Assembly (NCBI RefSeq): GCF_004022425.1
Contig: NZ_RBZY01000005.1
Location: forward strand, 1-64,000
Direction of reading: 5' to 3'
Source: Microbacterium enclense
Lineage (GTDB): Bacteria > Actinomycetota > Actinomycetes > Actinomycetales > Microbacteriaceae
DNA length: 64,000 nucleotides
This document shows, in pieces, positions 19,123-28,265 of this stretch. Numbering within the stretch: the first letter of the stretch is position 1; each line of letters starts with the position of its first letter. Under the pieces are notes generated by a model. That model did not search any database. It was not told the origin of the DNA and saw nothing but the letters and a program-made list of their open reading frames with translations. A program made the translations under genes and the position numbers.

Positions 19123-20766
19123 TCAGGCCGGCTGGGCCGCGCGGGCGGGGACACGGAGGTGGTCGAGCCAGCGGCGGTACCCGGCGATCTCGGCCGCGCG
19201 CCGATCGGCATCCCACCCCTGTTCGTCGGCCACGATGTCGGCCGCGCGCTCGAGACCGCGCACGCCGTGCTTCGGCTCGAAGGCGAGCAGGAGGCGACGG
19301 GCGAAGACGTCGGTGAGCGTCTCGGCGAACTCGGTGCGCATCGCGAAGACGAGCTCGGCCGCGATCGCCGGCGACTCGGGATCGAACCGCTCGGCGAGCG
19401 TCGGGCGCTCGCGGACCAGGTCGAGCACCCGTTCGGCGCGCGTGCCGTAGAGCGCCCACAGCCGCTCCGCGGTGTCGCGCTCGACGAGGCTCGTCGACAG
19501 CAGCGCCTTCTCGAACGCGCCGAGGTCGGCGGCCCGGGCACCGGGGAACGGCTGGTGCTTGCTCACGGGGCGCTTGAGTCCGGCGCGCAGCCGCTTGACC
19601 GCGGCATCCGTGGCGTCCTCCGCCAACTGGCGGTAGGTGGTGAGCTTCCCGCCGACGATCGAGAGCAGACCGGGGTGGCCGTCCTCGGCGTGGTCGCGGA
19701 CGATGTGGCTGCGCGGCACCTTCCACTCGGGGACGTTCGGTGCGTACGGCAGCGGCCGCACCCCGCTGTAGGTGTAGAGGACATCGTCGACGGTGAGGTT
19801 CGCGCCCGGGACGAGGGCGTTGGTCTCGGTGAGCAGGTACTCGATCTCGTCGGCCTCGGCACGAGCCTCATCAGGATCGAGATCGAACTTCGTGTCGGTG
19901 CAGCCGATGAGGTAGCGGCCCATCCACGGGATGACCAGGACCAGACGGCCGTCGGTCTGCGACTCGTAGTAGACGACGTCGGAGGGGGCGCCGGGGAACG
20001 GGTCGACGATGATGTGACTCCCCTTGGCGCCGCCGATCAGACGCGGGGCGGGGATGCCGGGGAGGGAGGACGAGGCCGCGTCGCCCTGCAGGACGGCGTC
20101 GACCCAGGGACCGCCGGCGTTGATGGTCAGGCGGCCCGAGATGTCGGCGACCGAGCCGTCGGCGTGCTGGACCCTCACGCCGGTGACGCGCTTGCCGGTG
20201 CCGAGCAGGCCGATCGCGCGCGTGTGGAGGAACAGCCGCGCACCCGCGTCGACCGCGGCCACCGCGAGCTCGACGCACAGGCGCTCGGCGTATTCCAGCT
20301 GCCCGTCCGTGAAGAGGGCGGCGCCGCTCAGGCCGTCGCGTGCGGCACCGCGGAAGCGCTCGCGGACACCGGATGCCGAGAGCACGCGGTGCCACGCGAC
20401 GCTCTTGTCGACCGAGAGCACGTCGTAGGCGAGCATGCCGAGGCGGATCATCCACGAGGGGCGGGTGTTGCGCGCGTAGAACGGCATGATGAGCCGCACC
20501 GGCTTGACCAGGTGCGGGGCGACCTTGAACAGCAGCTCTCGCTCGCGCAGCGACTCGCGCACGAGCCGGATGTCGCCGCGTTCGAGGTACCGCAGGCCGC
20601 CGTGGACCAGACGCCCGGACCACGCCGAGACCCCCGCGCAGACGTCCTCCTGCTCGACGAGGGCGACCGAGAGGCCGCGCTCGGCCGCGTCCCGGGCGAT
20701 GCCCAGACCATTGATCCCGGCACCGATGACCACGATGTCGAACGTGGGGTGATCGACCTTGTCCAC
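19123..20766 (-). CDS. FAD-dependent glycerol-3-phosphate dehydrogenase/oxidase (GlpD/EryB-like)
   Basis: A 547-aa flavoenzyme that oxidises a polyol phosphate to a keto-phosphate at the membrane, passing electrons to quinone or oxygen. FAD-binding GAGINGLG at residues 16-23, RLVHGGLRYLERGD, INAGGPWVD, and the C-terminal GGKLTTYRQLAEDA are GlpD hallmarks; a DAO C-terminal domain follows. The segment before HGGLRYL reads VSAWSGR where classical GlpD has TSSKSSK, indicating a divergent subgroup. It is the first gene of a two-gene unit with the FGGY kinase (10-nt gap); together they would phosphorylate and oxidise one substrate. GTG start preceded by AAGGGAG. Confidence 0.85.
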   Translation of the reverse strand: MDKVDHPTFDIVVIGAGINGLGIARDAAERGLSVALVEQEDVCAGVSAWSGRLVHGGLRYLERGDIRLVRESLRERELLFKVAPHLVKPVRLIMPFYARNTRPSWMIRLGMLAYDVLSVDKSVAWHRVLSASGVRERFRGAARDGLSGAALFTDGQLEYAERLCVELAVAAVDAGARLFLHTRAIGLLGTGKRVTGVRVQHADGSVADISGRLTINAGGPWVDAVLQGDAASSSLPGIPAPRLIGGAKGSHIIVDPFPGAPSDVVYYESQTDGRLVLVIPWMGRYLIGCTDTKFDLDPDEARAEADEIEYLLTETNALVPGANLTVDDVLYTYSGVRPLPYAPNVPEWKVPRSHIVRDHAEDGHPGLLSIVGGKLTTYRQLAEDATDAAVKRLRAGLKRPVSKHQPFPGARAADLGAFEKALLSTSLVERDTAERLWALYGTRAERVLDLVRERPTLAERFDPESPAIAAELVFAMRTEFAETLTDVFARRLLLAFEPKHGVRGLERAADIVADEQGWDADRRAAEIAGYRRWLDHLRVPARAAQPA

Positions 20767-20795
20767 GACTGTCTCCCTTGACCGTGGTACACGTC

Positions 20796-20825
20796 TGAAT
20801 AATCAGTCGCGTATTGAATGTGTTT
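20796..20825 (-). promoter_or_regulatory. AT-rich operator/promoter of the glpD-like operon
   Basis: In the 176-nt gap between divergent genes. TGAATAATCA (20796-20805) and ATTGAATGTGTTT (20813-20825) form imperfect inverted and direct TGAAT half-sites. The second element nearly matches ATTGAATATGTTT at 39499-39511 and the first matches TGATTATTC at 35668-35676 in reverse complement. I infer a SorC-regulator site serving both divergent promoters. Confidence 0.5.
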
Positions 20826-20942
20826 CCACTATCGTAGCGCCCAGCCGTCGGGACGGGAAGCGCGGACCGGCTTTCGGGAACCGGTAGAGGGAGTCTCGCA
20901 GACACGCGCCGACGCGGGAACGGTGGAGAGGAGAGGTCGCCG

Positions 20943-21923
20943 ATGACACCGCCACGCGATCCCCATGCCCTGCGCGCGATGACCCGCGTCGCCCACCTCT
21001 ACCACCGACGCGGACTCGTGCAGACCGAGATCGCCGCCGAGATGGGACTGTCGCAGGCGGGCGTCTCGCGCCTGCTCACCGCGGCGGCCGATCGCGGCAT
21101 CGTCCGCACGATCGTGGTGCCGCCCGCGGGATTCCACAGCGACCTCGAGCAGGCCATCGAGCAGCGTTTCGGCCTGCGGGAGGTGCACATCGTCTCGGCG
21201 GGGGCCCTCACGGGGGAACGTCGCGTCGAAGCGCTCGCCCGCGCCCTCGTGCAGATCCTCCAGCTCACCCGCATAGACCGACGCTCCATCGGTCTCACCT
21301 CGTGGAGCCGCACGCTGCAGCTCGCGGTGTCGGTCATGCCCGACTTCCCGCGCGCGACCGCGGCCCGCGTCGTCGAGGTCCTCGGCGACGTCGGGCGCCC
21401 CACGCTGCAGCACCGCGCCGCGCTCACCACCGAACGCTTCGCCCAGGCCACGGGCGGAGAGCCCCTGTTCCTCCGGGCCCCGGGCGTGGTCGCGACGCCG
21501 CGCATGCGCACCGCCCTGCTGGACGGCGACCCCCACGCGCGTCTCGCGCTGGATGCCATGGACCACCTCGACCTCGTGCTCACAGGCATCGGCGACGCCC
21601 ACCCGACGCCGCCGCTCGTGGCGGGCGAGAACTTCTTCACCGACGAGCAGTTCGCCGCCGCGCGGGCGCAGGGGGCCGTCGGCGAGATCGGTCTGCGGTT
21701 CCTCGACGCCGACGGTTCGCCCGTGGCATCCGAGCTCGACGACCTCGTGCTCGGGATGGAGCTCGCCCAGCTCCGGCGGACCGAACGCCGCATCGCCGTC
21801 GCCGGCGGTGCGGCCAAACACGCCGCCGTCCTGGCGGCGGTGCGCGGCGGCTGGATCGACGTCCTGGTCACCGACGATCTGACCGCCCGCCACCTGGTGG
21901 ACGCGCCACCGTCCGGGGGATGA
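20943..21923 (+). CDS. SorC-family sugar-responsive regulator (copy 1)
   Basis: A 326-aa transcriptional regulator. The N-terminal winged HTH (about 12-55) has RVAHLYHRRGLVQTEIAAEM followed by GLSQAGVSRLL. The C-terminal sugar-phosphate-binding domain contains GLTSWSRTL, PLVAGENFFT and LRRTERRIAVAGGAAKH, typical of SorC/DeoR-type sensors such as EryD or LsrR. It is divergent from the glpD-like operon, which suggests local control. It aligns almost without gaps to the next gene and has exactly the same length. Confidence 0.88.
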   Translation: MTPPRDPHALRAMTRVAHLYHRRGLVQTEIAAEMGLSQAGVSRLLTAAADRGIVRTIVVPPAGFHSDLEQAIEQRFGLREVHIVSAGALTGERRVEALARALVQILQLTRIDRRSIGLTSWSRTLQLAVSVMPDFPRATAARVVEVLGDVGRPTLQHRAALTTERFAQATGGEPLFLRAPGVVATPRMRTALLDGDPHARLALDAMDHLDLVLTGIGDAHPTPPLVAGENFFTDEQFAAARAQGAVGEIGLRFLDADGSPVASELDDLVLGMELAQLRRTERRIAVAGGAAKHAAVLAAVRGGWIDVLVTDDLTARHLVDAPPSGG

Positions 21924-22024
21924 GGACCGGCGTGCGCGGGCGCGCGGATGCGCCTCGCTCGGGGACACCGCGGTGGCCTGGCAGAGTAGGACTCCACGAT
22001 CCTTACGGACAGGGGAGGCAGACG

Positions 22025-23005
22025 ATGGCGCGCGATCCCAAAGAGCTCGAGCAGCTGCGCATGATGACGAAGGTCTCGCACCTCTATCACACGCGCGGAA
22101 TCGTCCAGACGGAGATCGCGAAGACCCTCGGCATCTCGCAGGCCCGCGTCTCGCGTCTGCTCGCCGCCGCCGAAGAGGCCAACATCGTCCGCACGATCGT
22201 CGTCCCGCCGCCGGGACTCAACGCCGATCTCGAAGAGGGCGTGGAGCGCATGTTCGGCATGCGCGAGGTCCACGTCGTCGACGCGTCGGGCGAGACCGGC
22301 GAACAGTGCACCGAGACGCTCGGCGTCGCCCTCGCCGGGGTGTTCCAGGTGCTCCCGGTGGGCGACAAGATGATCGGTTTCACCTCGTGGAGCCGGTCGA
22401 TGCGCCGCTTCGTCGAGAACCTCACGAGCTTCCCGCACTCCTCCGCCCGGGCCGTCGTCGAACTGCTGGGCGGCGTCGGACAGCCGACGATCCAGCACCA
22501 GGCCACCAACGCCACCGAGCGCCTCGCCTCACTCACCGACGCCGAGGCCCTGTTCCTGCGCGTCCCCGGCGTCGTCTCGACCCCCGACGTGCGCGAGGCG
22601 ATCCTCGCGAACGATCCGCACGCCCGGCGCGCCCTCGCCGCGATGGACGAGCTCGACATCGCCCTGGTCGGCATCGGCAACGCCACGATCGTGCCTCCGC
22701 TCGTGGGAGGCGAGAACTTCTTCACGCAGGAGCAGTTCGACGACGTGCGCGCCCGCGGGGCCGTCGGCGAGATCAACCTCAACTTCATGGATGCCGACGG
22801 CCGCCCCGTGGCATCCCCCCTCGACGACCTCGTCATCGGCGTCGGACTCGATCAGCTGCGCCGCGCCGAACGACGCATCGGCGTCTCGGGCGGCGCCGAC
22901 AAGCACGAGGCCCTGCTGGCCGCCGTGCGCGGCGGGTGGATCAACGTGCTCGTCACCGACGAGGAGTCGGCGCAGTACCTCCTCGCGCAGGGTCCCGCGC
23001 GCTGA
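22025..23005 (+). CDS. SorC-family sugar-responsive regulator (copy 2)
   Basis: A second 326-aa SorC-type regulator, 101 nt downstream of the first. HTH: KVSHLYHTRGIVQTEIAKTL then GISQARVSRLL. Sensor domain: GFTSWSRSMRRF, PLVGGENFFTQEQF, LRRAERRIGVSGGADKHEAL. GGGGAGG lies upstream of ATG 22025. The copies clearly arose by tandem duplication but differ at many surface and pocket positions, which would allow two ligands or two operator preferences. A convergent hairpin terminator follows. Confidence 0.88.
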   Translation: MARDPKELEQLRMMTKVSHLYHTRGIVQTEIAKTLGISQARVSRLLAAAEEANIVRTIVVPPPGLNADLEEGVERMFGMREVHVVDASGETGEQCTETLGVALAGVFQVLPVGDKMIGFTSWSRSMRRFVENLTSFPHSSARAVVELLGGVGQPTIQHQATNATERLASLTDAEALFLRVPGVVSTPDVREAILANDPHARRALAAMDELDIALVGIGNATIVPPLVGGENFFTQEQFDDVRARGAVGEINLNFMDADGRPVASPLDDLVIGVGLDQLRRAERRIGVSGGADKHEALLAAVRGGWINVLVTDEESAQYLLAQGPAR

Positions 23006-23050
23006 GCGATCCACGCCTCGGCACCGGCGCAGCACGCCGGAAAGAGGCAC

Positions 23051-23086
23051 GGATGCCGCGACCCCGACGACCGGGCCGCGGCATCC
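23051..23086. terminator. Hairpin between convergent SorC and pepD genes
   Basis: A perfect 10-bp stem, GGATGCCGCG at 23051-23060 and CGCGGCATCC at 23077-23086, with a 16-nt loop. It lies in the 97-nt gap between two convergent genes, so it can end transcription from both sides. No long T run is present. Confidence 0.6.
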
Positions 23087-23102
23087 GCGCCGAGGGGTCG
23101 TG

Positions 23103-24596
23103 TCAGCCGAGCCGCGACACGACGCTCTTCACGAGCGGCCACACGCGGGCGACCGATCGGTGGTTGACCTTCTCGGCGGGCGAGTGCAGCGCGTGCAGCT
23201 CGGTCCCGATCGAGATGATGTCGGCGACGGGGACCCGCCGGCTGAACATGCCCAGCTCGAGCGAGCACTGCGAGACCTCGACCGAGGGCTCGGCGCCGAG
23301 GACGTCGCGGTACGCGGCCGAGGCCACGGCGAGGAGCTCGGAGTCGGGACGGTAGGGGAACTCGGGAGCGTCGAGGCCGTACATCTCGATGCGCGCCCCG
23401 CCGCCGGCGAGGTCGACGAGGGCCTTCACCCGGTCGAACAGCTCGTGCTTGCGCGAGGTGAGGGCCGAGGTGATCGTCGACATGAGCCGGAGCCCGTCGT
23501 CGGTCGGTCGGACCGTGCCGAGGTTGTTGGACGTCTCGACCCGGTCGGGTACGTGCAGGTTCCAGCGAACCACCCCGTGCGGGATGAGCAGCGTCACCGC
23601 CGCGAACCGCCGCGCGGCGACGGGCGAGAGCGACCGCTCGACCGCGGCGGTCTCGACGAGCTCGACCCGCACGTCGGGGTCGGCCAGGTCGTACTCGACC
23701 GCGAGGTCGCGCTGCAGATCGGCGACGACGGCCCGGACGGCCTCCTCGTCCCCGGGGAGCAGGCTGAGCACGGCCTCGGCATCCGCCGGGATGGCGTTGT
23801 TCTGCGCCCCGCCGACCACGTCCGAGACGCGGACGTCGCGCCCGTCGGTGACCGCCTGCACGGCACGCGCGAGGATCTGCAGCGCGTTGGCGCGCTCCAG
23901 CTGGATGTCGAACTCGCAGTGTCCGCCGCGCAGACCCCGCACCTGCAGGCGCAGCGCGCGCGAGTGCGAGGCGGGCACGGCCTGGAATTCGCCCGGCAGA
24001 TCGACGGTGAAGGTCACGTCGCCGCTGCAGCCGGCGAGGATCTCCTGGTCGGTGATCCAGTTGAAGTCGATCATGCGACGCCCGCGCAGCTGCGAGGTGT
24101 CGAACTGGCCGGCACCGACCTTGCCCTTCTCCTCCATCGCGGTGAGCACGGCCTCCAGGGGCGGGTGCGGGAGGTCCTCGTCGGCGAGCAGCGCGAGGAT
24201 GTACGAGACGCCGATGCCGTTGTCGGCACCGAGCGAGGTGCCGTCGGCGGTGATGAAGTCGCCGTCGACGAGCAGACGGATCGGCTCGGTGACGAAGTCG
24301 AACTCGACCCCCTCCGCCTTCTCGCACACCATGTCGAGGTGTCCGTGCAGGATGAGGGGCGCGGCATCCTCGAGACCGCCCTGTCCGGGCTTGCGCACCA
24401 GGACGCAGCTGACCTCGTCCTTGACGGCCTCCAGACCGCGGGAGCGGGCGAACTCGACGACCCAGTCGGCGACGGCGGACTCGTTGCCCGAGCCGCGTGG
24501 GATGCCCGCGAGGGACTCGAACCACCGCAGCACCTCCCGGGGCTCGAGGTCGTCCAGGACACCCGTGGTGGGCGGAACGGAAAGCGTGTCGGACAT
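23103..24596 (-). CDS. PepD-like M20C dipeptidase with changed metal-site residues
   Basis: A 497-aa homologue of aminoacyl-histidine dipeptidase. Retained motifs: HGHLDMVCEK (metal His and Asp), GADNGIG (bridging Asp), the catalytic Glu-Glu pair in AMEEKGKVGA, GLRGGHCEFDIQ, and the C-terminal LHSPAEKV His. Against E. coli PepD, the NTDSEEEG segment (metal Asp173) reads DFNWITDQ, giving Asn at the Asp position. HAGLECGLF reads QCSLELGMF, losing a conserved His. Strong ribosome binding site AGAGGAG. It closes the ABC-transporter operon (50-nt gap), so its substrate may be an amino-sugar or peptide-like conjugate instead of an ordinary dipeptide. Confidence 0.85.
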   Translation of the reverse strand: MSDTLSVPPTTGVLDDLEPREVLRWFESLAGIPRGSGNESAVADWVVEFARSRGLEAVKDEVSCVLVRKPGQGGLEDAAPLILHGHLDMVCEKAEGVEFDFVTEPIRLLVDGDFITADGTSLGADNGIGVSYILALLADEDLPHPPLEAVLTAMEEKGKVGAGQFDTSQLRGRRMIDFNWITDQEILAGCSGDVTFTVDLPGEFQAVPASHSRALRLQVRGLRGGHCEFDIQLERANALQILARAVQAVTDGRDVRVSDVVGGAQNNAIPADAEAVLSLLPGDEEAVRAVVADLQRDLAVEYDLADPDVRVELVETAAVERSLSPVAARRFAAVTLLIPHGVVRWNLHVPDRVETSNNLGTVRPTDDGLRLMSTITSALTSRKHELFDRVKALVDLAGGGARIEMYGLDAPEFPYRPDSELLAVASAAYRDVLGAEPSVEVSQCSLELGMFSRRVPVADIISIGTELHALHSPAEKVNHRSVARVWPLVKSVVSRLG

Positions 24597-24646
24597 GGTT
24601 CTCCTCTCTGAGAACGGCGGGGCGATTTCGGGGATCGGCCGCGGGG

Positions 24647-25663
24647 TCACTTGACGATAGACCCGCGCGAGCGGGTCATGGTCAGGGCCACGACGGTGAT
24701 GATCACGACGCCGTAGACCAGGCTCTGCGCCTGGGCGTCGATGCCGAGAGCGGCGGTGGCGATGGGGACGAGGGCGACGGTGAGCGCGCCGAAGACGACG
24801 CTGATGGGGTTTGTCGCCCCGCCCGAGATGGACGTGCCGCCCACGATCGCCGCGGCGATGGCGGGGAGCAGGAGGTCGCTGCCGAGCCCCGTCGGGGAGG
24901 CCGACCCGGCCTGGGCGATGATCGCGATGCTCGCCAGACCCGCGGTGAAGCCCGAGAGGCTGAAGGCGACGACCTTGATCGCCCGGGTGCGGACGGCCGA
25001 GAGGATGGCGCCGGACTCGTTCCGTCCGACCGCGGTCATGCCGATGCCGAGGCGGGTGAAGCGCAGGACGGCCCACAGGATGACCGCGACGACGACGCCC
25101 AGCCAGAACGTCAGCGGGATGCCGACGACGCCGGTCTGGTAGAGCGCGGCCACGCCCTCGCCGTTCGCCGTGACGTAGACGGTGGTGGCGCCGCTGGTGA
25201 CGAGGGCCGCCGCCGAGTAGATGCCGAGCGTGCCCAGGGTGAGGGCGAACGACGGCACCTGGGCGAAGGCGACGAGCAGGCCGTTCAGCGCACCGCAGAG
25301 CGTCACGATCGCGAGCACGACCAGCGGGGCGACCGCGCCGAGCGGCGCGAGGAGCGTGGCGAGGAGGATCGCCCCGAGCAGCGCGATCGCCGCGTTGGAC
25401 AGGTCGATGGAGCCGATGTGCAGCACCAGCGCCTGGCCGAGGGCGACCAGGAGGATGGGGGCGGCCGAGGCGGCGATGATCGTGAGTCCGCCACCGCCGA
25501 GGAACGCGGGGGTCAGGGCGGCGACGACGGCGAACATCACCACGAAGATCACGGGCGGACCGACGGTCTGCCAGACGCGCTGCGGACGCAGGCGCGAGCG
25601 CTTCGGGGTGGACTTCTCGTCGCGGACGGCCGAGCGGTCGGCGACGGTGGCGAAGGCGTTCAC
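24647..25663 (-). CDS. Sugar ABC transporter permease (RbsC-like), 2
   Basis: A 338-aa inner-membrane permease of the ribose/xylose-type (BPD_transp_2) family with about 8-10 hydrophobic helices. LHIGSIDLSNAAIALLGAIL matches the family region after helix 3 and NESGAILSAVRTRAIKVVAF the cytoplasmic EAA-like loop; GGTSISGGATN is the conserved C-terminal glycine motif. The first 30 residues are a basic cytoplasmic tail. GTG 25663 lies 4 nt downstream of the ATPase stop. With the other permease it would form a heterodimeric channel. Confidence 0.9.
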   Translation of the reverse strand: MNAFATVADRSAVRDEKSTPKRSRLRPQRVWQTVGPPVIFVVMFAVVAALTPAFLGGGGLTIIAASAAPILLVALGQALVLHIGSIDLSNAAIALLGAILLATLLAPLGAVAPLVVLAIVTLCGALNGLLVAFAQVPSFALTLGTLGIYSAAALVTSGATTVYVTANGEGVAALYQTGVVGIPLTFWLGVVVAVILWAVLRFTRLGIGMTAVGRNESGAILSAVRTRAIKVVAFSLSGFTAGLASIAIIAQAGSASPTGLGSDLLLPAIAAAIVGGTSISGGATNPISVVFGALTVALVPIATAALGIDAQAQSLVYGVVIITVVALTMTRSRGSIVK

Positions 25664-25667
25664 GGGA

Positions 25668-27194
25668 TCACAGCATCCTTTCCAGCAGGTCGAGGGTGGA
25701 CGGATCCTCCGTCACCAGGTCGTAGCGGGCCGCCGTCCGGCCGTCGCGCATCACGATGATGTCGTCGCCCATGTCGAGGGCCTCCTCGAGGGTGTCGGCG
25801 AGCAGGATCACGGCCGTGCCGTTCTCGCACGCCCGTCGGATCTGGGCGTTGACGATCTGCGCGGCGCCCGGGTCGAGCCCGCGCAGAGGGTGGTCGAGCA
25901 CGAGGAGCTTGAGGTCGGAGGCGGTCAGCCACTTGGCCATGACGACCTTCTGCTGGTTGCCGCCCGAGAACCGCTCGAGCTCGAGCGAGATGTCGTTCGG
26001 CCGCACCTCGAGGGCGTCGAACCACTCCTGCGACGTGCGATTGCGGCGCCCCGGGCGCAGGATGCCACCGGCGGCGGCATCGCCCGGGTGCGTCAGCGTG
26101 AGGTTCTCGGCGGCGCTCAGGCCCCCGACCATCCCCTCCACGCGACGCTCGGCCGGGACGTACCCGACACCGGCCTTGACCGCGTGCGAGATGGTCCAAT
26201 CCTTCACGGCAACGCCGTCGATGAGGATCTGCCCGCGATCGAAGACCTCGGCGCCGAACAGCGCGCGGGAGAGGGACTCGCGCCCCGAGCCGCTCGTGCC
26301 GACGATCGCGGTGAGACGCCCGGCGTGGACCTCGAACGACACGTCGTCGTATTCGCCGCGGCGGCCGAGACCGCGCACCTCCAGCACGGGGCGGTCATCG
26401 GCGCCGAGCGCCTGCCGTTCCCGCGCCTCGGCGTGGGCTTCGCGACCGACCATGAGCCGGAACAGCTCGGCCTCGGTGACGTCGGCCACCGGGCGGTCGG
26501 CGATGAGTTCGCCGTCGCGCATGACCAGGACGCGATCGCAGATGCGCATGACCTCGTCGAGCCGGTGCGAGACGAAGATCACGGACCCGACGTCGCGGAG
26601 CTTGCCGATCTCGCGCTCCAGGATGGCCGTCTCCGTGCGCTCGAGCACCGACGTCGGCTCGTCGAGGATGACGAGCGGCTGACCGCCCGCGCGGGTCTGC
26701 ACCCGGATCGCGCGAGCGATCTCGACCATCTGACGGTCCACGAACGACAGGTCGCCGACCTTCGTGCGGGGGTCCAGCTGCGAGCCGATCTTGGCGAGGG
26801 TCTCGGCGGCATCCTTGTTCAGGCGCCCCCAGCGGTAGAAGCCGGCGCGACCCACCCCGCCCTTGCCGGGCTTGGTGTTCATCTCGACGTTCTCGGCGAC
26901 CGTGAGGTTGGTGAAGAGCGACTGCTCCTGGTGCACGACGCCGACACCGGCGGCGATGGCATCCCGGGGTCCGCGGAACCGCACGGGGGCGCCGTTGACC
27001 TCGATCGTGCCCGCGTCGGGCTGGTGGATGCCGGTCATGATCTTCAGCAGCGTCGACTTGCCGGCGCCGTTCTCGCCGATCAGTCCGACCACCTGGCCGG
27101 GACCGATCTCGAGGGAGACGCCCTTGACGGCGGCGACGGCGCCGAAGGAGATCCGGATGTCGCGCAGGGCGATGACGGGGGTCTGCTCGGTCAT
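25668..27194 (-). CDS. Sugar ABC transporter ATPase (RbsA-like, double NBD)
   Basis: A 508-aa ATPase with two fused nucleotide-binding domains. NBD1: Walker A GENGAGKST, Walker B LVILDEPTS, H-loop VSHRLDE, but signature LSFVDRQ instead of LSxGQ. NBD2: Walker A GTSGSGRES (Lys replaced by Arg), signature FSGGNQQK intact, Walker B LLVLDHPLRGLD with His instead of the catalytic Glu, and no H-loop His. One composite site (NBD1 Walker plus NBD2 signature) is therefore canonical and the other fully degenerate. It overlaps the upstream permease stop (ATGA). Confidence 0.93.
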   Translation of the reverse strand: MTEQTPVIALRDIRISFGAVAAVKGVSLEIGPGQVVGLIGENGAGKSTLLKIMTGIHQPDAGTIEVNGAPVRFRGPRDAIAAGVGVVHQEQSLFTNLTVAENVEMNTKPGKGGVGRAGFYRWGRLNKDAAETLAKIGSQLDPRTKVGDLSFVDRQMVEIARAIRVQTRAGGQPLVILDEPTSVLERTETAILEREIGKLRDVGSVIFVSHRLDEVMRICDRVLVMRDGELIADRPVADVTEAELFRLMVGREAHAEARERQALGADDRPVLEVRGLGRRGEYDDVSFEVHAGRLTAIVGTSGSGRESLSRALFGAEVFDRGQILIDGVAVKDWTISHAVKAGVGYVPAERRVEGMVGGLSAAENLTLTHPGDAAAGGILRPGRRNRTSQEWFDALEVRPNDISLELERFSGGNQQKVVMAKWLTASDLKLLVLDHPLRGLDPGAAQIVNAQIRRACENGTAVILLADTLEEALDMGDDIIVMRDGRTAARYDLVTEDPSTLDLLERML

Positions 27195-28231
27195 TTCGCG
27201 ATCCTCAGACGGTTGCGCTGCGACCAGGCAGCGGCGACGATCGCCACGACGAGGATGGCCCCCGACACGGCGGATTGGAAGCTCGGGCTGACGCCCGAGA
27301 GGATCAGCCCGTTGCTGAGGACGGTCAGGAGGAACACGCCCAGGACGGTGCGGAGGATGCCTCCGCGGCCGCCGCCCAGCGAGGTCCCGCCGATCACGAC
27401 GGCCGGGATGACGAGGAAGAGGGTTCCGGCACCGACCGTGGCCGATCCGGCGCCGAGCTTCATCGTGGCGATGATGCCGGCCAGACCGCTGAGGAGCCCG
27501 GCGACGAGGAAGACCGCGGTCTTGATACGGGCGACGGGCATGCCGGCCGAGCGGGCGATGCCCTCGTTATCGCCGATCGCGAGGGTCAGGCGTCCGAAGC
27601 GGGTGTAGCGCAGCAGCAGCACGCCGAGGACGACGACGCCCACGGCCAGCCAGAAGCCGTTCGGGATGCCGGCCGTCGTCTGCGACGACCACGTCGACAG
27701 GGCGTCGTCGGTGAGCGTCGGGATCGACTCGGTGCCGAAGAGGATCGTGGCGACACCGAGGCCGACGTACCAGATGCCCAGGGTGACGATGAAGGAGGGC
27801 ACCTTCAGCCGGGTGAAGATCACACCGCTGAGCCACCCCAGGGCCGCGCCCACGGCGAGCGCGATGATCCACGCGAGCGGACCGAGGTCGGGGCCGCCGC
27901 GGGTGTTCGCCGACAACAGGATCCACGCCATGCCGGCGGCGCCCATGACGCCCTCGACCGACAGGTCGATGGATCCGAGCAGGATCACCAGCGTCGCGCC
28001 CACCCCCACGATGAGGGGGACCGTGGCCTGGTCGAGGATGTTCTGGAGGTTGCTCACGCTGGCGAACCGGGGGTTCAGCAGCGAGAAGACGATGACGAGC
28101 ACGACCATCGCGCCCACGAGGGCGACGGGCTCGGCCCATCCGGAGAAACGGGTGCGACGCGCGATGTGATGCTCTCGGGTGCGGATCGCGGTGGTGTCGG
28201 CCACGGGGGGCCGCTCGGTGGTGTTCGTCAT
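27191..28231 (-). CDS. Sugar ABC transporter permease (RbsC-like), 1
   Basis: A 346-aa RbsC-type permease with about 8-10 helices. The N-terminal 35 residues are polar and Arg-rich. Family motifs: LLGSIDLSVEGVMGAAGMAW, GDNEGIARSAGMPVARIKTA and GGTSLGGGRGGILRT. It starts 72 nt after the substrate-binding protein gene, beyond a long hairpin, and is translationally coupled to the ATPase gene. It is only distantly similar to the other permease of the operon. Confidence 0.9.
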   Translation of the reverse strand: MTNTTERPPVADTTAIRTREHHIARRTRFSGWAEPVALVGAMVVLVIVFSLLNPRFASVSNLQNILDQATVPLIVGVGATLVILLGSIDLSVEGVMGAAGMAWILLSANTRGGPDLGPLAWIIALAVGAALGWLSGVIFTRLKVPSFIVTLGIWYVGLGVATILFGTESIPTLTDDALSTWSSQTTAGIPNGFWLAVGVVVLGVLLLRYTRFGRLTLAIGDNEGIARSAGMPVARIKTAVFLVAGLLSGLAGIIATMKLGAGSATVGAGTLFLVIPAVVIGGTSLGGGRGGILRTVLGVFLLTVLSNGLILSGVSPSFQSAVSGAILVVAIVAAAWSQRNRLRIAK

Positions 28232-28265
28232 GATCGACTCCGTCGTCGTGGGAGTGAGGGGTGGA

